A DNA stretch of 64,000 nt from Maridesulfovibrio sp. (GCF_963666665.1 NZ_OY762999.1:928501-992500), one strand, 5' to 3'. Shown: positions 42,883 to 51,909, numbered from the stretch's first letter. The notes: generated by a model from the sequence alone, not told the origin. Numbers and translations: made by a program.

Positions 42883-44232
42883 TTATGCAATCTCAGCATA
42901 AATTTTTTGTCTTAACCCGGCACTGTGTTTGAGCACCCCTACTTCAATATCTACAAAGTCATAAAGCCTTGGGCGTTTGCCGTCTGCGGGGCGCAGAATC
43001 CTGCCGATTATCTGGACCAGCCTGCCTTTTGATTTAATTGGTGAGCAGAGGAAGAGGGTAGATAGACCCGGACAGTCAAAGCCTTCGCCGATGAGCGATG
43101 CAGTACTGGCCAGCACTTTGATCTTGCCTGCGTTAAGGTCATTAATGATTTCTTCGCGCTCTCCGGCTGGTGTCTTTCCAGTCAAAACTGCTACTTCCAC
43201 GCCCTGGTCGAACAGAAGATCAGAAAGTGCGTCAAGATGGGCAGTGCGGTCCGCTACCATAAGCAGGGTTCCCGGATTCTGCTGTAGTTCCTTGTTTACG
43301 CAGGAGGCAATGATCTTGTTGCGCGGGTAATCTTCGGCAATAGCGGTCATCATCAGTGAATATTCTTCAGAGGCATTTCCGGCGAACCTGAACGCGGTTT
43401 CTACAGTGAAAATTTCCGGCTTGAGGATTGCTCCGGTGTTGCGCAGCAGGGCCGGGTTAACCTTGTGAACCACTGGTCCGAGAGTAAGGTTAATCATGCG
43501 GTCCAGCCCGTCTGCCCGATAGGGGGTGGCAGATAATCCGGTCAGGTACTTGGCATCGAAATTTTTGACCACCTTCTGAAATGTGCTGGCAGGGGTGCGG
43601 TGGCATTCATCAACCACGATATGCCCGAAGGTCTTTTTCAGGTCTTTTAGACGGTTGCGGGCTGTCTGAATTGTTGCCACGGTCAGTGGCTGAATCTTGA
43701 ATTTGCCTCCGCCTATCTGTCCTGCCTCAATGCCAAGAAATTGGTTGATCCTGTCAATCCATTGCAAGAGCAATTCTTTGGTATGAACGATGATCAGGCA
43801 TGGCTGTTTGCGTTGGGCAATCAGGGCCAGCGCCATGACGGTTTTGCCAGCTCCGGTTCCCGCTTCAAGTAGTCCTTGGGTCTGGTTCGAAAAGGACTGG
43901 AGTGCAGCCTGCTGGTAAGGACGCAGTTCGCCTTTGAACGAAAAGTCTACAGGATCAAGTTCCAGTCGCTTATCTTCGTAGGTCGGCTCAATGTCTGCAG
44001 CCTTGGCTATCTGATGGAGCTCAATGCCGAATCCGCGCGGGCAATGCAGCCTTTTTTTACGGTCACCGGACCACATCTTAATATATTTAGGGATGCGCTT
44101 CCCGACCCGGCCCCGGTACTTGATGGCATTGATGTAATCAGGGTTCATCAGGGTCAAAGCTTCTTTGATCTCTTCAATCAGTTCTTCGGGGGCATCGGTA
44201 ATGGTCAGGTCTTTTGAAATTTCGATCAGCAT
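42883..44232 (-). CDS. Superfamily 2 DEAD/DEAH helicase (SSL2/XPB-like)
   Basis: The 449-residue protein has SF2 motifs in order: Q/I region with GTGAGKTVMA (Walker A), DECHR (motif II), SATPYRADG (III), VAVLTGKT (IV), GEGFDCPGLS (V) and QIIGRILRP (VI). This set matches the stand-alone XPB/SSL2 or phage UvsW-type helicases in many bacteria. A predicted N-terminal region of ~110 residues precedes the helicase core. AGGAGA precedes the ATG. It is monocistronic; role in repair or defence cannot be told. Confidence 0.88.
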   Translation of the reverse strand: MLIEISKDLTITDAPEELIEEIKEALTLMNPDYINAIKYRGRVGKRIPKYIKMWSGDRKKRLHCPRGFGIELHQIAKAADIEPTYEDKRLELDPVDFSFKGELRPYQQAALQSFSNQTQGLLEAGTGAGKTVMALALIAQRKQPCLIIVHTKELLLQWIDRINQFLGIEAGQIGGGKFKIQPLTVATIQTARNRLKDLKKTFGHIVVDECHRTPASTFQKVVKNFDAKYLTGLSATPYRADGLDRMINLTLGPVVHKVNPALLRNTGAILKPEIFTVETAFRFAGNASEEYSLMMTAIAEDYPRNKIIASCVNKELQQNPGTLLMVADRTAHLDALSDLLFDQGVEVAVLTGKTPAGEREEIINDLNAGKIKVLASTASLIGEGFDCPGLSTLFLCSPIKSKGRLVQIIGRILRPADGKRPRLYDFVDIEVGVLKHSAGLRQKIYAEIA

Positions 44233-44419
44233 TGGCTCTCCTGTTGCTGCCCATTTAGCTTATGGAGCGCAACAAGTCGATCAAATATATCTGTTTGTGA
44301 TGGGTGATTCTTTGTAGCAGATGATAATGGCTGTTGAAGCATTTTTCCTTGGGTTACAGGATATTATTGACTTTTGATATAGCAATGTTATTGGCGGTCT
44401 ACACTAAAGGAGTTTGGTA

Positions 44420-44893
44420 ATGAGATATATAAAAAGTTTTGCTGTGTTGCTTGTTCTTATGGCTGTTTCTGGTTGCGGAAAGTTTGATGTGGTCAATCGG
44501 CCTATCCCTGATTTATTGCAGGCTGAAAAAGTTTGTATTGTGAACCATCCAGAGACCCGTGAAGGGTTTGAGTCGGCTTTAAAGCAGTGGCTGACTAAGG
44601 AAAATATAAACTATCAGGTAATTCCCGCCAGCTCTAGAAGTGATGCTTGTGACTGGGTGTTGCGGTATTATGGTTATTGGTCTTGGGATATGGCTTTGTT
44701 TCTTTCGGACGCTGAGATTAGGGCTTATCACGATGGAAATGAAACCGGAGAAGTTAAATTGCGAGTTGGGCAATGGGATTCACACAAGTTTGAATCCGGA
44801 GAGAAGAGAATCGGCAAAATGATGGATATGCTTTCTGGTAAGGCCGATCATTATGTTATTGCGAAGCCTAAAAATAGGGTAGAAGCAAAGTAG
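44420..44893 (+). CDS. Small lipoprotein of the Sbal_3080 type
   Basis: AAAGGAG at 44407-44413 fits ATG 44420 better than TTG 44414. A signal peptide ends in a lipobox VSGC (Cys near 20). The ~138-residue mature part contains KVCIVNHPETREGFESALKQ and WVLRYYGYWSWDMALFLSDA, features that recall a small lipoprotein family (Sbal_3080-like) seen in gammaproteobacteria. Function unknown. It ends with a hairpin terminator. Confidence 0.7.
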   Translation: MRYIKSFAVLLVLMAVSGCGKFDVVNRPIPDLLQAEKVCIVNHPETREGFESALKQWLTKENINYQVIPASSRSDACDWVLRYYGYWSWDMALFLSDAEIRAYHDGNETGEVKLRVGQWDSHKFESGEKRIGKMMDMLSGKADHYVIAKPKNRVEAK

Positions 44894-44935
44894 TTATTTA
44901 AAACCAAAGTTATAGCTAGTTTTGGTAAAATAAAG

Positions 44936-44961
44936 GGATTTAGAAGGTATCTTCTAAATCC
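44936..44961 (+). terminator. Terminator after the lipoprotein gene; related to the tRNA-Ser terminator
   Basis: GGATTTAGAAG and CTTCTAAATCC pair around a 4-base loop, followed by TTTTGTTTTTT. The hairpin and ~15 bases beyond it resemble the hairpin at 45571-45596 and the adjoining tRNA-Ser 3' end. Confidence 0.8.
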
Positions 44962-44997
44962 TTTTGTTTTTTCTGATGGAGAGTGGTGGTCTTGAGC

Positions 44998-45345
44998 TTA
45001 TAGCGGGGGCTCCATCTTATGAGAAAATGAATGAAACAGTTCCTGTTTTTTGCTGTCCGATGAATATTTGATGAATTGATTGAAGTCCTCTAGAGGGTAT
45101 CCAACTATTCCTCCGCAACGAAGACATTGGTAAACTGTAAATGATACAGCTTTATTTTCAATGATATGAGATTGCATTTTCGATAATTCTATCGGTAATT
45201 GCAGGTTTTTTTGGCATGTGCACAGGGGGAATGCATTGAATTGATTTTTGTCTGAGGGAGAAATAAATAGTTTTGGTTGTTTCTTCTTAAACGTGTAAGC
45301 GAGAAAAATCGCCACTATGGTGATGCTCAAAATTGTTGCCGGCAT
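44998..45345 (-). CDS. Small membrane protein with zinc-ribbon-like Cys pairs
   Basis: The start is set at ATG 45345 with GAGGGG ahead, giving 115 residues. An N-terminal membrane helix (TILSITIVAIFLAYTF) precedes a domain with CTC near residue 42 and CLRC near 74, which may bind zinc. I do not recognise the family. The gene lies between two similar terminators and just after the tRNA-Ser gene, a possible site of integration. Confidence 0.6.
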   Translation of the reverse strand: MPATILSITIVAIFLAYTFKKKQPKLFISPSDKNQFNAFPLCTCQKNLQLPIELSKMQSHIIENKAVSFTVYQCLRCGGIVGYPLEDFNQFIKYSSDSKKQELFHSFSHKMEPPL

Positions 45346-45570
45346 ATATGGTCCCCTCAAATTTTTAATGCAATGTGACCTTATTATACTACTTGTCAGT
45401 GTAGTCAATGCCTTTATTTAATAAACTGAATTAGTCTGGACGTTTTTAAAGCTAAAGTTATCTTAACCAACTGTATTTGTGATCTATGTTTACCTATCTT
45501 TTAAAGAGAGGTTATCAATTAGAAGTATTGAATGGATATAAAGGTACTAATGAGGGTGATAACAGAAAAA

Positions 45571-45607
45571 GGACTTAGAAGATTTCTTCTAAGTCCTTTG
45601 TTTTTTC
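45571..45607 (-). terminator. Terminator of tRNA-Ser (CGA)
   Basis: GGACTTAGAAG (45571-45581) pairs with CTTCTAAGTCC (45586-45596). On the minus strand it directly follows the tRNA and ends in TTTTTC. Confidence 0.82.
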
Positions 45608-45698
45608 TGGCGGAAAGGGTGGGATTCGAACCCACGTATGGTTTCCCATAACTCGATTTCGAGTCGAGCGCGTTACGGCCGGACTTCGCTACCTTTCC
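45608..45698 (-). tRNA. tRNA-Ser with anticodon CGA
   Basis: The minus strand forms a full class II cloverleaf: acceptor GGAAAGG/CCTTTCC, D arm, anticodon stem CTCGA/TCGAG with loop CTCGAAA (anticodon CGA, reading UCG), a long variable arm TATGG/CCATA as in serine tRNAs, the T arm GTGGG-TTCGAAT-CCCAC, discriminator G and an encoded CCA. Length is 91 bases including CCA. It is followed by a hairpin terminator. Confidence 0.95.
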
Positions 45699-45962
45699 AC
45701 GTTTATAAGCAAGACCGTTTCCGGCGATTCGATCTTGGAAGGCACGATTTATATGTTTTTTTAATGGGCTTGGCAAGCATAAATGATTGGGATTGAAGGG
45801 TGAAATTTAAAATAGACATATAATGCCGCATAGATGCAGGGTGCAACCAAATAGCAGTTTTCTGATTTCAGGGTTGCGTTAAATGTAGTATGCTTAAGCT
45901 TGTATTCCATGTGTCCGTTGATGCTGAGGGTAACGAATATTTCATTTCAGGAGGAAGTGGTT

Positions 45963-47198
45963 ATGAGCAAAAGATGTTTAACCTTGATTTTAAGCTTGTT
46001 GGTATTTCTTTCTTTTCCATCTCTGGGTTACGGAGCAGGCTACTCCATTCCTGATGATTGTCCGTGCAAGGAATCAATTTCGGAACTTGTGCGATCTTAT
46101 GAAGGGGATCAGGTTTTTAAACTGCTTATTGATGAAGCTTTCAAGAATATGCAGCCTACCCCGGAAGGCTATCGAGCAGGCGGAAATCCATGGCAGGGCA
46201 AAACCTTTGCGGATATGATTCCATTTTTTGTTGAGTGGTGTTCCTTTTTACCGGAAGCAAAGGGGAGCTCTGATAACGGGCTTCTGTACATCGAGCAGAT
46301 GGACCTTTTTGCTTACAAGAACCCATTTGGAAGGGCTGCATTCCAAACCAGCCCGGGGATTATGATTTTCGATAATTTCGCGAAAGAGCGCGGGGCGTTT
46401 CTTAACAGTAAGGCCTCAACTAAGTTTGTGACCCGCTGGCTTGCTGACTCGCGTATTGAAAAAGAAGAGTATGTCCTCCCTGATCCAAAGGCAGCCGACG
46501 GGGGATTCAAGTCATATAATGAATTTTTCTCACGTAAATTTAAGGATATCAATAAGGTCAGGCCGCAAACTATGCCCGAGCGGGATTATGTGATCGGAGC
46601 GCCTACTGATGCAATTGTTAATACTATTCCGGCAAAGATCGTGGCGGAAAAAGCGACAATTCCCACCAAGGGCATGCAGGTTCTGAATATCAGGCAATTG
46701 CTTGCCGGATCAAAACATTGGGAAAAGTTTGTTGGCGGTACTGCCATGTCCTGCATTTTGATGCCCAACACCTATCATCATTACCATTCTCCCGTGAGCG
46801 GGAAGGTGATTGAGACTCGGCTTGTCGATGGTGCTTTGCTGGGTATGGAAGACTTTCCTAAGTTCGTACCTACTACCGGAAATGTGGGGTATTTCGGGGC
46901 CAGTTTCGGTGCCTTCGAAAGCTACCAGCGCGGATATTTTATTATTGATACCGGAAAATATGGATTGGTAGGTGTTGTTCCGGTTGGGCTGAGTACCGTT
47001 GGATCAGTAATATTTGAGGATGAATTTCTTAAGGGTAATAGCCCCGTTGCGGTCAAGAGAGGGGATGAGCTTGGTCATTTTCTTTACGGCGGATCACTGG
47101 TTATCCTTATCTTTGAGCCGGGTAAGTATAAATCCGGGGCTATTAAAGTCCGACTGGGGAATCAGATCGGTATTTTTGATACCGGCTCGAATGATTAA
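45963..47198 (+). CDS. Secreted phosphatidylserine decarboxylase-like protein
   Basis: GGAGG ahead selects ATG 45963. A signal peptide (CLTLILSLLVFLSFPSLGYG) suggests export. The 411-residue protein has an N-terminal ~150-residue region and a C-terminal phosphatidylserine-decarboxylase domain: YNEFFSRKFKD, VIGAPTDAIVN, the His-rich MPNTYHHYHSPVSGKV and FLYGGSLVILIFEPG. In PSD enzymes the chain is cleaved at Gly-Ser of an LGST/GGST motif to form pyruvoyl; here it reads GGSL, with the Ser retained. Substrate may be a phospholipid or an aromatic amino acid. It is unusual for such an enzyme to carry a signal peptide. Confidence 0.82.
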   Translation: MSKRCLTLILSLLVFLSFPSLGYGAGYSIPDDCPCKESISELVRSYEGDQVFKLLIDEAFKNMQPTPEGYRAGGNPWQGKTFADMIPFFVEWCSFLPEAKGSSDNGLLYIEQMDLFAYKNPFGRAAFQTSPGIMIFDNFAKERGAFLNSKASTKFVTRWLADSRIEKEEYVLPDPKAADGGFKSYNEFFSRKFKDINKVRPQTMPERDYVIGAPTDAIVNTIPAKIVAEKATIPTKGMQVLNIRQLLAGSKHWEKFVGGTAMSCILMPNTYHHYHSPVSGKVIETRLVDGALLGMEDFPKFVPTTGNVGYFGASFGAFESYQRGYFIIDTGKYGLVGVVPVGLSTVGSVIFEDEFLKGNSPVAVKRGDELGHFLYGGSLVILIFEPGKYKSGAIKVRLGNQIGIFDTGSND

Positions 47199-47268
47199 AT
47201 TTAAATTTTTGGACAATATACGTAACAGTCTTTTGTTATTGATGAAATTAAATAAATGGAGAATGGTT

Positions 47269-47682
47269 ATGAAGACAAGATTTACTCGTCGCAGTATCTT
47301 TAAACATATTGCCGCTGCATCTGTTCTGGTTTGTGTGGCCAATGATTGGCAGTGCTGCTTTCGCAGCTAAAGGCAAAGGAAAGAAAAAAGATGAGCAGGA
47401 AAGCGCGAAGCCCAGCGTGAAAGTGATAAAGACGATCGTCAGCGTGCTAAAGATGAGCGGGAATCCGAGCGTGAGCGTGATAAAGAAGAGCGTGAGCGTT
47501 TAAAGGATGAAAGGGAAGATGAACGTGAGACCCGCAAGGAAGAATCAAAGGCAGATAAGACAAAGCGTAAAGAAGATGCTGCGGAGGAACGTGATAAGCT
47601 GAAAGAAGAAAAAAAGACTGAGCGCGAAGAACGAAAGAGTGATAAGAAAAAAGATAAAAAGAAGAAAAATAAAAAGAAATAA
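47269..47682 (+). pseudogene. Broken gene for a Tat-signal, highly charged exported protein
   Basis: The sequence encodes a twin-arginine-like signal (TRRSIFKHIAAASVLVCVA), then GSAAFAAKGKGKKKDEQES, then a run of about 90 residues composed almost only of E, R, K and D (ESERERDKEERERLKDER and similar). The outer parts lie in one frame and the middle in the next, so two compensating frameshifts are needed, one near 47340 and one near 47400. Read literally it stops after ~34 residues. A Shine-Dalgarno-like GGAG precedes the start. It is probably a decayed relative of charged exported proteins of Desulfovibrio, unless the sequence has errors. Confidence 0.6.
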
Positions 47683-47700
47683 GAATTGAAGTAGGTTTTT

Positions 47701-47747
47701 AAAAATAAGTTCCTATGCGAGGAAGTCGCCTAGGGACTTATTTTTTG
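47701..47747. terminator. Terminator between the broken charged-protein gene and tadA
   Basis: AATAAG(T)TCCTA and TAGGGACTTATT pair around a loop, followed by TTTT. It lies between convergent units. Confidence 0.7.
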
Positions 47748-48247
47748 CGTTTATGCAGAAAAAAACTTTGCAAAATTTCCTTACACTCATTCTCACAAAC
47801 CCCGCCGATGGTCCAGAATTTGTGGTTGGCGAAGGAGAGTTCTGTTCCTTCCATATTGGAGATTACGGCCCCTGCTTTCGGGTCGGGAGCGCCGAAAACA
47901 ACTCCTCCTACCCGCGCATGGATGATTGCACCGAGGCACATGATACACGGTTCCAGCGTGACAATAAGAATCGTTCCACGTGGCAAACGATAATTATCCA
48001 GTTTTTCGCAGGCATTGCGGATGCAGTTTACTTCTGCATGTCCGGTGGGGTCGTTTTTGGTAAGCGGGGTATTATTTCCAGTGGCGAGTAGTTCGCCTTC
48101 AGCCGTGAAAAGAGCCGCGCCGATGGGAACTTCATCGTGCTGGCGGGCTTTAAAGGCTTCACGTATGGCAACATCCATCATGGAGCGCCAAGTCTGGCCC
48201 TGTGGCGGTTCGGCGGGTGGGGTCCCTCGGGTAATAATATTTGTCAT
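47738..48247 (-). CDS. tadA: tRNA-specific adenosine deaminase
   Basis: TadA converts the wobble adenosine of tRNA-Arg to inosine. The zinc site is visible: the HAE motif in DPTGHAEVNC and PCIMCLGAI, with surrounding VPIGAAL and LVTLEPCIMC strands typical of TadA rather than cytidine deaminase. It has 169 residues, about 15 more than E. coli at the N-terminus. It lies downstream of purQ on the same strand, separated by a terminator. Confidence 0.93.
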   Translation of the reverse strand: MTNIITRGTPPAEPPQGQTWRSMMDVAIREAFKARQHDEVPIGAALFTAEGELLATGNNTPLTKNDPTGHAEVNCIRNACEKLDNYRLPRGTILIVTLEPCIMCLGAIIHARVGGVVFGAPDPKAGAVISNMEGTELSFANHKFWTIGGVCENECKEILQSFFLHKRKK

Positions 48248-48250
48248 AAT

Positions 48251-48282
48251 AAAAAAAGGGAGAGCTTAACTCCCCCTTTTTC
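48251..48282 (-). terminator. Terminator of purQ
   Basis: On the minus strand AAAAAGGGGGAG and CTCTCCCTTTTT pair (one G-T wobble) around a five-base loop, followed by further T. Confidence 0.75.
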
Positions 48283-48284
48283 GT

Positions 48285-49094
48285 TTAGAGCGATTTAAGG
48301 TAATTCACGCCACCTTCGAGCAACGCCAACCCGAGGGTAGGAATGTCGCCACGAGTCCACTTGGGGTGGTTGGTGGGGTGATTGTATGCTTCAGGGTGAG
48401 GCATAAGTCCGAGAATGCGGCCGGAAGGATCAGTGAGGCCAGCAATACCCAGCGGGGAGCCGTTGGGGTTGGCAGGGTAGTCCATAGTCACTTCGCCGGA
48501 CTCGGGATCTATATATTGAACTGCGTGGAGGTTGTTCTCCACGATTTTTTCCAGCATGGCATCATCAGCGGGGATAATTTTCCCTTCGCCGTGACGTACG
48601 GGAACGTTAAGGGTATCGATTCCCTTGGTGAAAACGCAGGGAGAATCAGGGTTGGCTTTAAGATGAACCCAGCGATCCTCGTATTTTGCGGAATCGTTGT
48701 AGCTGAGTGAAACCTGACGGGTGAAGTATTCTCCACCAACTGCGGGCAGCAGGCCGAGTTTGACCAGCAGCTGGAATCCGTTGCAGATTCCAAGAATCAC
48801 GCCGCCGTCTTCAAAGAATTTTTTGATCTGGTCCACAAGCGGGGTACCGTCTGCGGTGTGGGCGTGTTTCCAGCGGAGCGCGGCAGCCTGTGCTGCTCCG
48901 AGGTCATCTCCATCAAGAAAGCCGCCGGGAAAAATCAGGAAGTTATATCCTTCCAGAGTTTTTTTGCCTGCAGCAAGATCGGAAAAATAAGTGATGTCTA
49001 CTTCGTCTGCGCCCGCTTTTTTAGCGGCATGAGCAGACTCGTGTTCACAGTTGGTTCCGTAACCGGTGATGACCAAAACTTTTACGAGGGCCAT
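48285..49094 (-). CDS. purQ: Phosphoribosylformylglycinamidine synthase, glutamine amidotransferase subunit
   Basis: This class I glutamine amidotransferase supplies ammonia to PurL in purine synthesis. The nucleophile lies in LGICNGFQLL and the His/Glu in MPHPEAYNHP. The start ATG 49094 has GGAGG ten bases ahead; an in-frame extension to 49121 lacks a signal. At 269 residues it is longer than PurQ of Bacillus (~227) and resembles PurQ of deltaproteobacteria. The synthase large subunit is not in the window. Confidence 0.85.
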   Translation of the reverse strand: MALVKVLVITGYGTNCEHESAHAAKKAGADEVDITYFSDLAAGKKTLEGYNFLIFPGGFLDGDDLGAAQAAALRWKHAHTADGTPLVDQIKKFFEDGGVILGICNGFQLLVKLGLLPAVGGEYFTRQVSLSYNDSAKYEDRWVHLKANPDSPCVFTKGIDTLNVPVRHGEGKIIPADDAMLEKIVENNLHAVQYIDPESGEVTMDYPANPNGSPLGIAGLTDPSGRILGLMPHPEAYNHPTNHPKWTRGDIPTLGLALLEGGVNYLKSL

Positions 49095-49382
49095 ATATTT
49101 TTGTCCTCCAGATGTTGACAATAGAAATATTCCAAGACTATCTAATGCGTGTTTGAAGAGAGGAACATAATTGCGGGTAAGCCTCCCGTCAACACTCTAT
49201 ATTCCTCAGGACGTACCGCTAACACATTTTTTTTAAGTGGGATACGCCTGAATATGAGAATGTTAACGGGGCGGGTGCCTTTTTGTGTTTTTTTCATAGC
49301 TATCGACTTTATTCGCTGTCCATTTTGTTTTATGTAACAGCGATATTTTAAAATAAATTGTCCGCCACGGGACGGGAGCGTT

Positions 49383-51020
49383 ATGAAAACCAAATTTATA
49401 TTCATCACCGGGGGCGTGTTGTCCTCACTTGGTAAAGGGCTTGCAGCTGCATCCATCGGCGCACTTCTCAAAGCCAGAGGAATGACCGCAACCATTCAGA
49501 AGCTTGATCCTTATATCAATGTTGACCCCGGCACCATGAACCCTTTTCAGCATGGTGAAGTTTATGTAACTGACGACGGTGCAGAAACCGACCTCGACCT
49601 TGGCCATTACGAGCGTTATCTTGATGTTGCGCTGAGCCAGAAAAACAACATGACTTCCGGTCGTGTCTACCACAATGTAATCACCAAAGAGCGTCGTGGC
49701 GACTACCTCGGCGGTACTGTTCAGGTTATCCCGCACATTACCGATGAGATTAAGAATGCCGTAATAAACGTTCCCAACGGCGAGGATGTGGCCCTCATCG
49801 AGATCGGTGGTACTGTTGGTGACATCGAAGGTCTTCCTTTTCTTGAAGCTATCCGTCAGCTGCGTTCCGAGCTGGGCAGCGAGAATGTGCTTTACATTCA
49901 CCTCACTCTTGTTCCTTATCTTGCAGCAGCAGGTGAAGTTAAGACCAAGCCTACCCAGCACTCCGTTAAGGAACTGCGCAGCATCGGTATCCATCCCGAT
50001 ATCATTCTCTGCCGCAGTGAAGTTGATCTGGATGAAGACATTAAACGCAAGATCGCACTTTTCTGTGACGTTGACCGTGACGCTGTATTCACTGCTGTTG
50101 ATGTAAAATCCATCTATCAGCTCCCGCTCAGCTTTTATAACGAAGGTTTGGATCAGAAGATTGCTATCATGCTTAAGCTTCCGGCCAAGAATTGTAATCT
50201 TGAATCATGGAAAAAGCTTAACTATACTCTTGAGAATCCGAAAGGTGAAACCACCATCGGTATCGTCGGTAAATACGTTGATCTCAAGGAAGCATATAAA
50301 TCCCTGCATGAAGCGCTGATTCACGGTGGTGTTGCAAACGAGGTCAAGGTTAACCTGCGTTATGTGAACTCTGAAGAGATCACTCATGAAAACGTTAAGG
50401 AAAAACTGGCCGGTTGTGACGGCGTACTCGTTCCCGGCGGTTTCGGTAACCGCGGTGTTGAAGGCAAGATTACTGCTATTCAGTATGCTCGTGAAAACAA
50501 GGTGCCTTTCTTCGGTATCTGTCTCGGCATGCAGTGTGCTGTTATTGAATATGCCCGTAACGTAATGGGCCTCAAGGGTGCAAACTCCGAAGAGTTCAAC
50601 CCTGATGGTGATGATAATGTCATCTACCTGATGAAAGAATGGTACGACTACCGTACTAAGAAGACAGAAAACCGTTGCGAAGAAAGTGACAAGGGCGGCA
50701 CCATGCGTCTTGGTGCATACCCCTGTAAAGTTGTTGAAGGTACTAAAGCGATGGCTGCGTACGGTAAAACTGAAATTCAGGAACGCCACCGTCACCGTTA
50801 CGAATTCAACAAAGAAAAATTTGCAGATCAGCTTGTTGAAGCAGGTCTGGTGCTGAGTGGTCTCTCTCCGGATGAAGCTCTGGTTGAGATCGTTGAAGTA
50901 GCCGACCATCCCTGGTTCCTGGGTTGCCAGTTCCACCCGGAATTCAAGTCTAATCCCATGCATGCACATCCGCTGTTCAGGGATTTCATCAAGGCTTCTT
51001 GCGAAAATAAAAATAAATAA
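49383..51020 (+). CDS. pyrG: CTP synthase
   Basis: PyrG makes CTP from UTP, ATP and glutamine. The N-terminal synthetase domain begins FITGGVLSSLGKGLAAASI, with DPYINVDPGTMNPFQHGEV; the C-terminal glutamine amidotransferase domain has VPGGFGNRG, the nucleophile in FFGICLGMQCA and QFHPEFKS. Length of 545 residues is standard. Codon usage suggests high expression. A hairpin separates it from kdsA, so it probably heads the Kdo/LPS transport operon. Confidence 0.98.
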   Translation: MKTKFIFITGGVLSSLGKGLAAASIGALLKARGMTATIQKLDPYINVDPGTMNPFQHGEVYVTDDGAETDLDLGHYERYLDVALSQKNNMTSGRVYHNVITKERRGDYLGGTVQVIPHITDEIKNAVINVPNGEDVALIEIGGTVGDIEGLPFLEAIRQLRSELGSENVLYIHLTLVPYLAAAGEVKTKPTQHSVKELRSIGIHPDIILCRSEVDLDEDIKRKIALFCDVDRDAVFTAVDVKSIYQLPLSFYNEGLDQKIAIMLKLPAKNCNLESWKKLNYTLENPKGETTIGIVGKYVDLKEAYKSLHEALIHGGVANEVKVNLRYVNSEEITHENVKEKLAGCDGVLVPGGFGNRGVEGKITAIQYARENKVPFFGICLGMQCAVIEYARNVMGLKGANSEEFNPDGDDNVIYLMKEWYDYRTKKTENRCEESDKGGTMRLGAYPCKVVEGTKAMAAYGKTEIQERHRHRYEFNKEKFADQLVEAGLVLSGLSPDEALVEIVEVADHPWFLGCQFHPEFKSNPMHAHPLFRDFIKASCENKNK

Positions 51021-51033
51021 GAATTAACTTTGT

Positions 51034-51072
51034 ATTGCCCGGGGATACTGGTATGCAGTGTCTCCGGGCAAT
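51034..51072 (+). other. Intercistronic hairpin between pyrG and kdsA
   Basis: ATTGCCCGG (51034-51042) pairs with CCGGGCAAT (51064-51072), with further pairing inside. No T tract follows, so it more likely stabilises or processes mRNA than terminates it. Confidence 0.55.
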
Positions 51073-51096
51073 CTTATAATTGGAGGGCAGTCCCTT

Positions 51097-51909
51097 TTGA
51101 GCCCCGATGAATTGTATCAAAAAAGTCTGCAGGGACCGTTTATTCTGGCGGGACCTTGCGCACTGGAAACCATAGATGTCGCCCTGCGTGCTGCAGAAGT
51201 ATTGGCTGACATTGCTTCCCGTCTTGATGTGACGGTAATTTTCAAAAGCTCTTTCGACAAGGCTAACCGGACTTCCATTACTTCTTTCAGGGGACCGGGC
51301 TTGGAGGAAGGGCTTAAATGGTTACAGCGGGTGAAGGATGAAACCGGACTTCCCGTTGTTACCGACATCCATACCCCGGATCAGGCCGCATCTGTTGGTG
51401 AAGTCGCTGACGTGATCCAAATTCCCGCATTCCTCTGCCGTCAGACTGATCTTCTTGTTGCTGCCGCCAATACTGGGCGGATTATCAACGTTAAGAAGGG
51501 ACAGTTTCTTGCGCCCCATGACATGCGCCATGTTGTTGGTAAATTGTGTGAAGCTGGTAATAACCGTATCTGGCTGACTGAGCGTGGAGCATCCTTCGGT
51601 TACAATAATCTCGTAGTGGATATGCGTTCCATGTCAATTATGAAGGAAATGGGCTGCCCGGTGGTTTTTGATGCCACCCATTCCGTGCAGCTTCCCGGCG
51701 GCCTGGGCGGCAAGTCCGGCGGTCAGCGTGAATTCGTGCCTGTTCTTTCCCGTGCTGCTGTTGCTGCGGGGGCTTCCGGTGTTTTTATGGAAACCCATCC
51801 TGATCCTGATTGCGCTCTTTGTGATGGCCCCAACAGCTGGCCTCTTGACCGTGCCGAAGACCTGATCAAGGACCTTCTAGCCGCGTGGAGTGTTGATTAT
51901 GTCTGCTAA
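51097..51909 (+). CDS. kdsA: 3-deoxy-8-phosphooctulonate synthase (Kdo-8-phosphate synthase)
   Basis: KdsA condenses phosphoenolpyruvate with arabinose-5-phosphate, first committed step to Kdo for LPS. Motifs include AGPCALE near the N-terminus, FKSSFDKANRTS, LPVVTDIHTPDQ and FDATHSVQLPGG. I choose TTG 51097, with GGAGGG nine bases ahead, giving 270 residues; GTG 51058 would be within the preceding hairpin. The gene overlaps kdsC by 11 bases. Confidence 0.96.
   Translation: MSPDELYQKSLQGPFILAGPCALETIDVALRAAEVLADIASRLDVTVIFKSSFDKANRTSITSFRGPGLEEGLKWLQRVKDETGLPVVTDIHTPDQAASVGEVADVIQIPAFLCRQTDLLVAAANTGRIINVKKGQFLAPHDMRHVVGKLCEAGNNRIWLTERGASFGYNNLVVDMRSMSIMKEMGCPVVFDATHSVQLPGGLGGKSGGQREFVPVLSRAAVAAGASGVFMETHPDPDCALCDGPNSWPLDRAEDLIKDLLAAWSVDYVC

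Noticed and set aside
45519..45776. Open frame overlapping the tRNA-Ser gene on the same strand
   Set aside because: It is a chance frame through a tRNA gene and its terminator.
50205..50969. Minus-strand open frame of 254 codons within pyrG
   Set aside because: Antisense to the highly conserved CTP synthase; composition is shadow-like.
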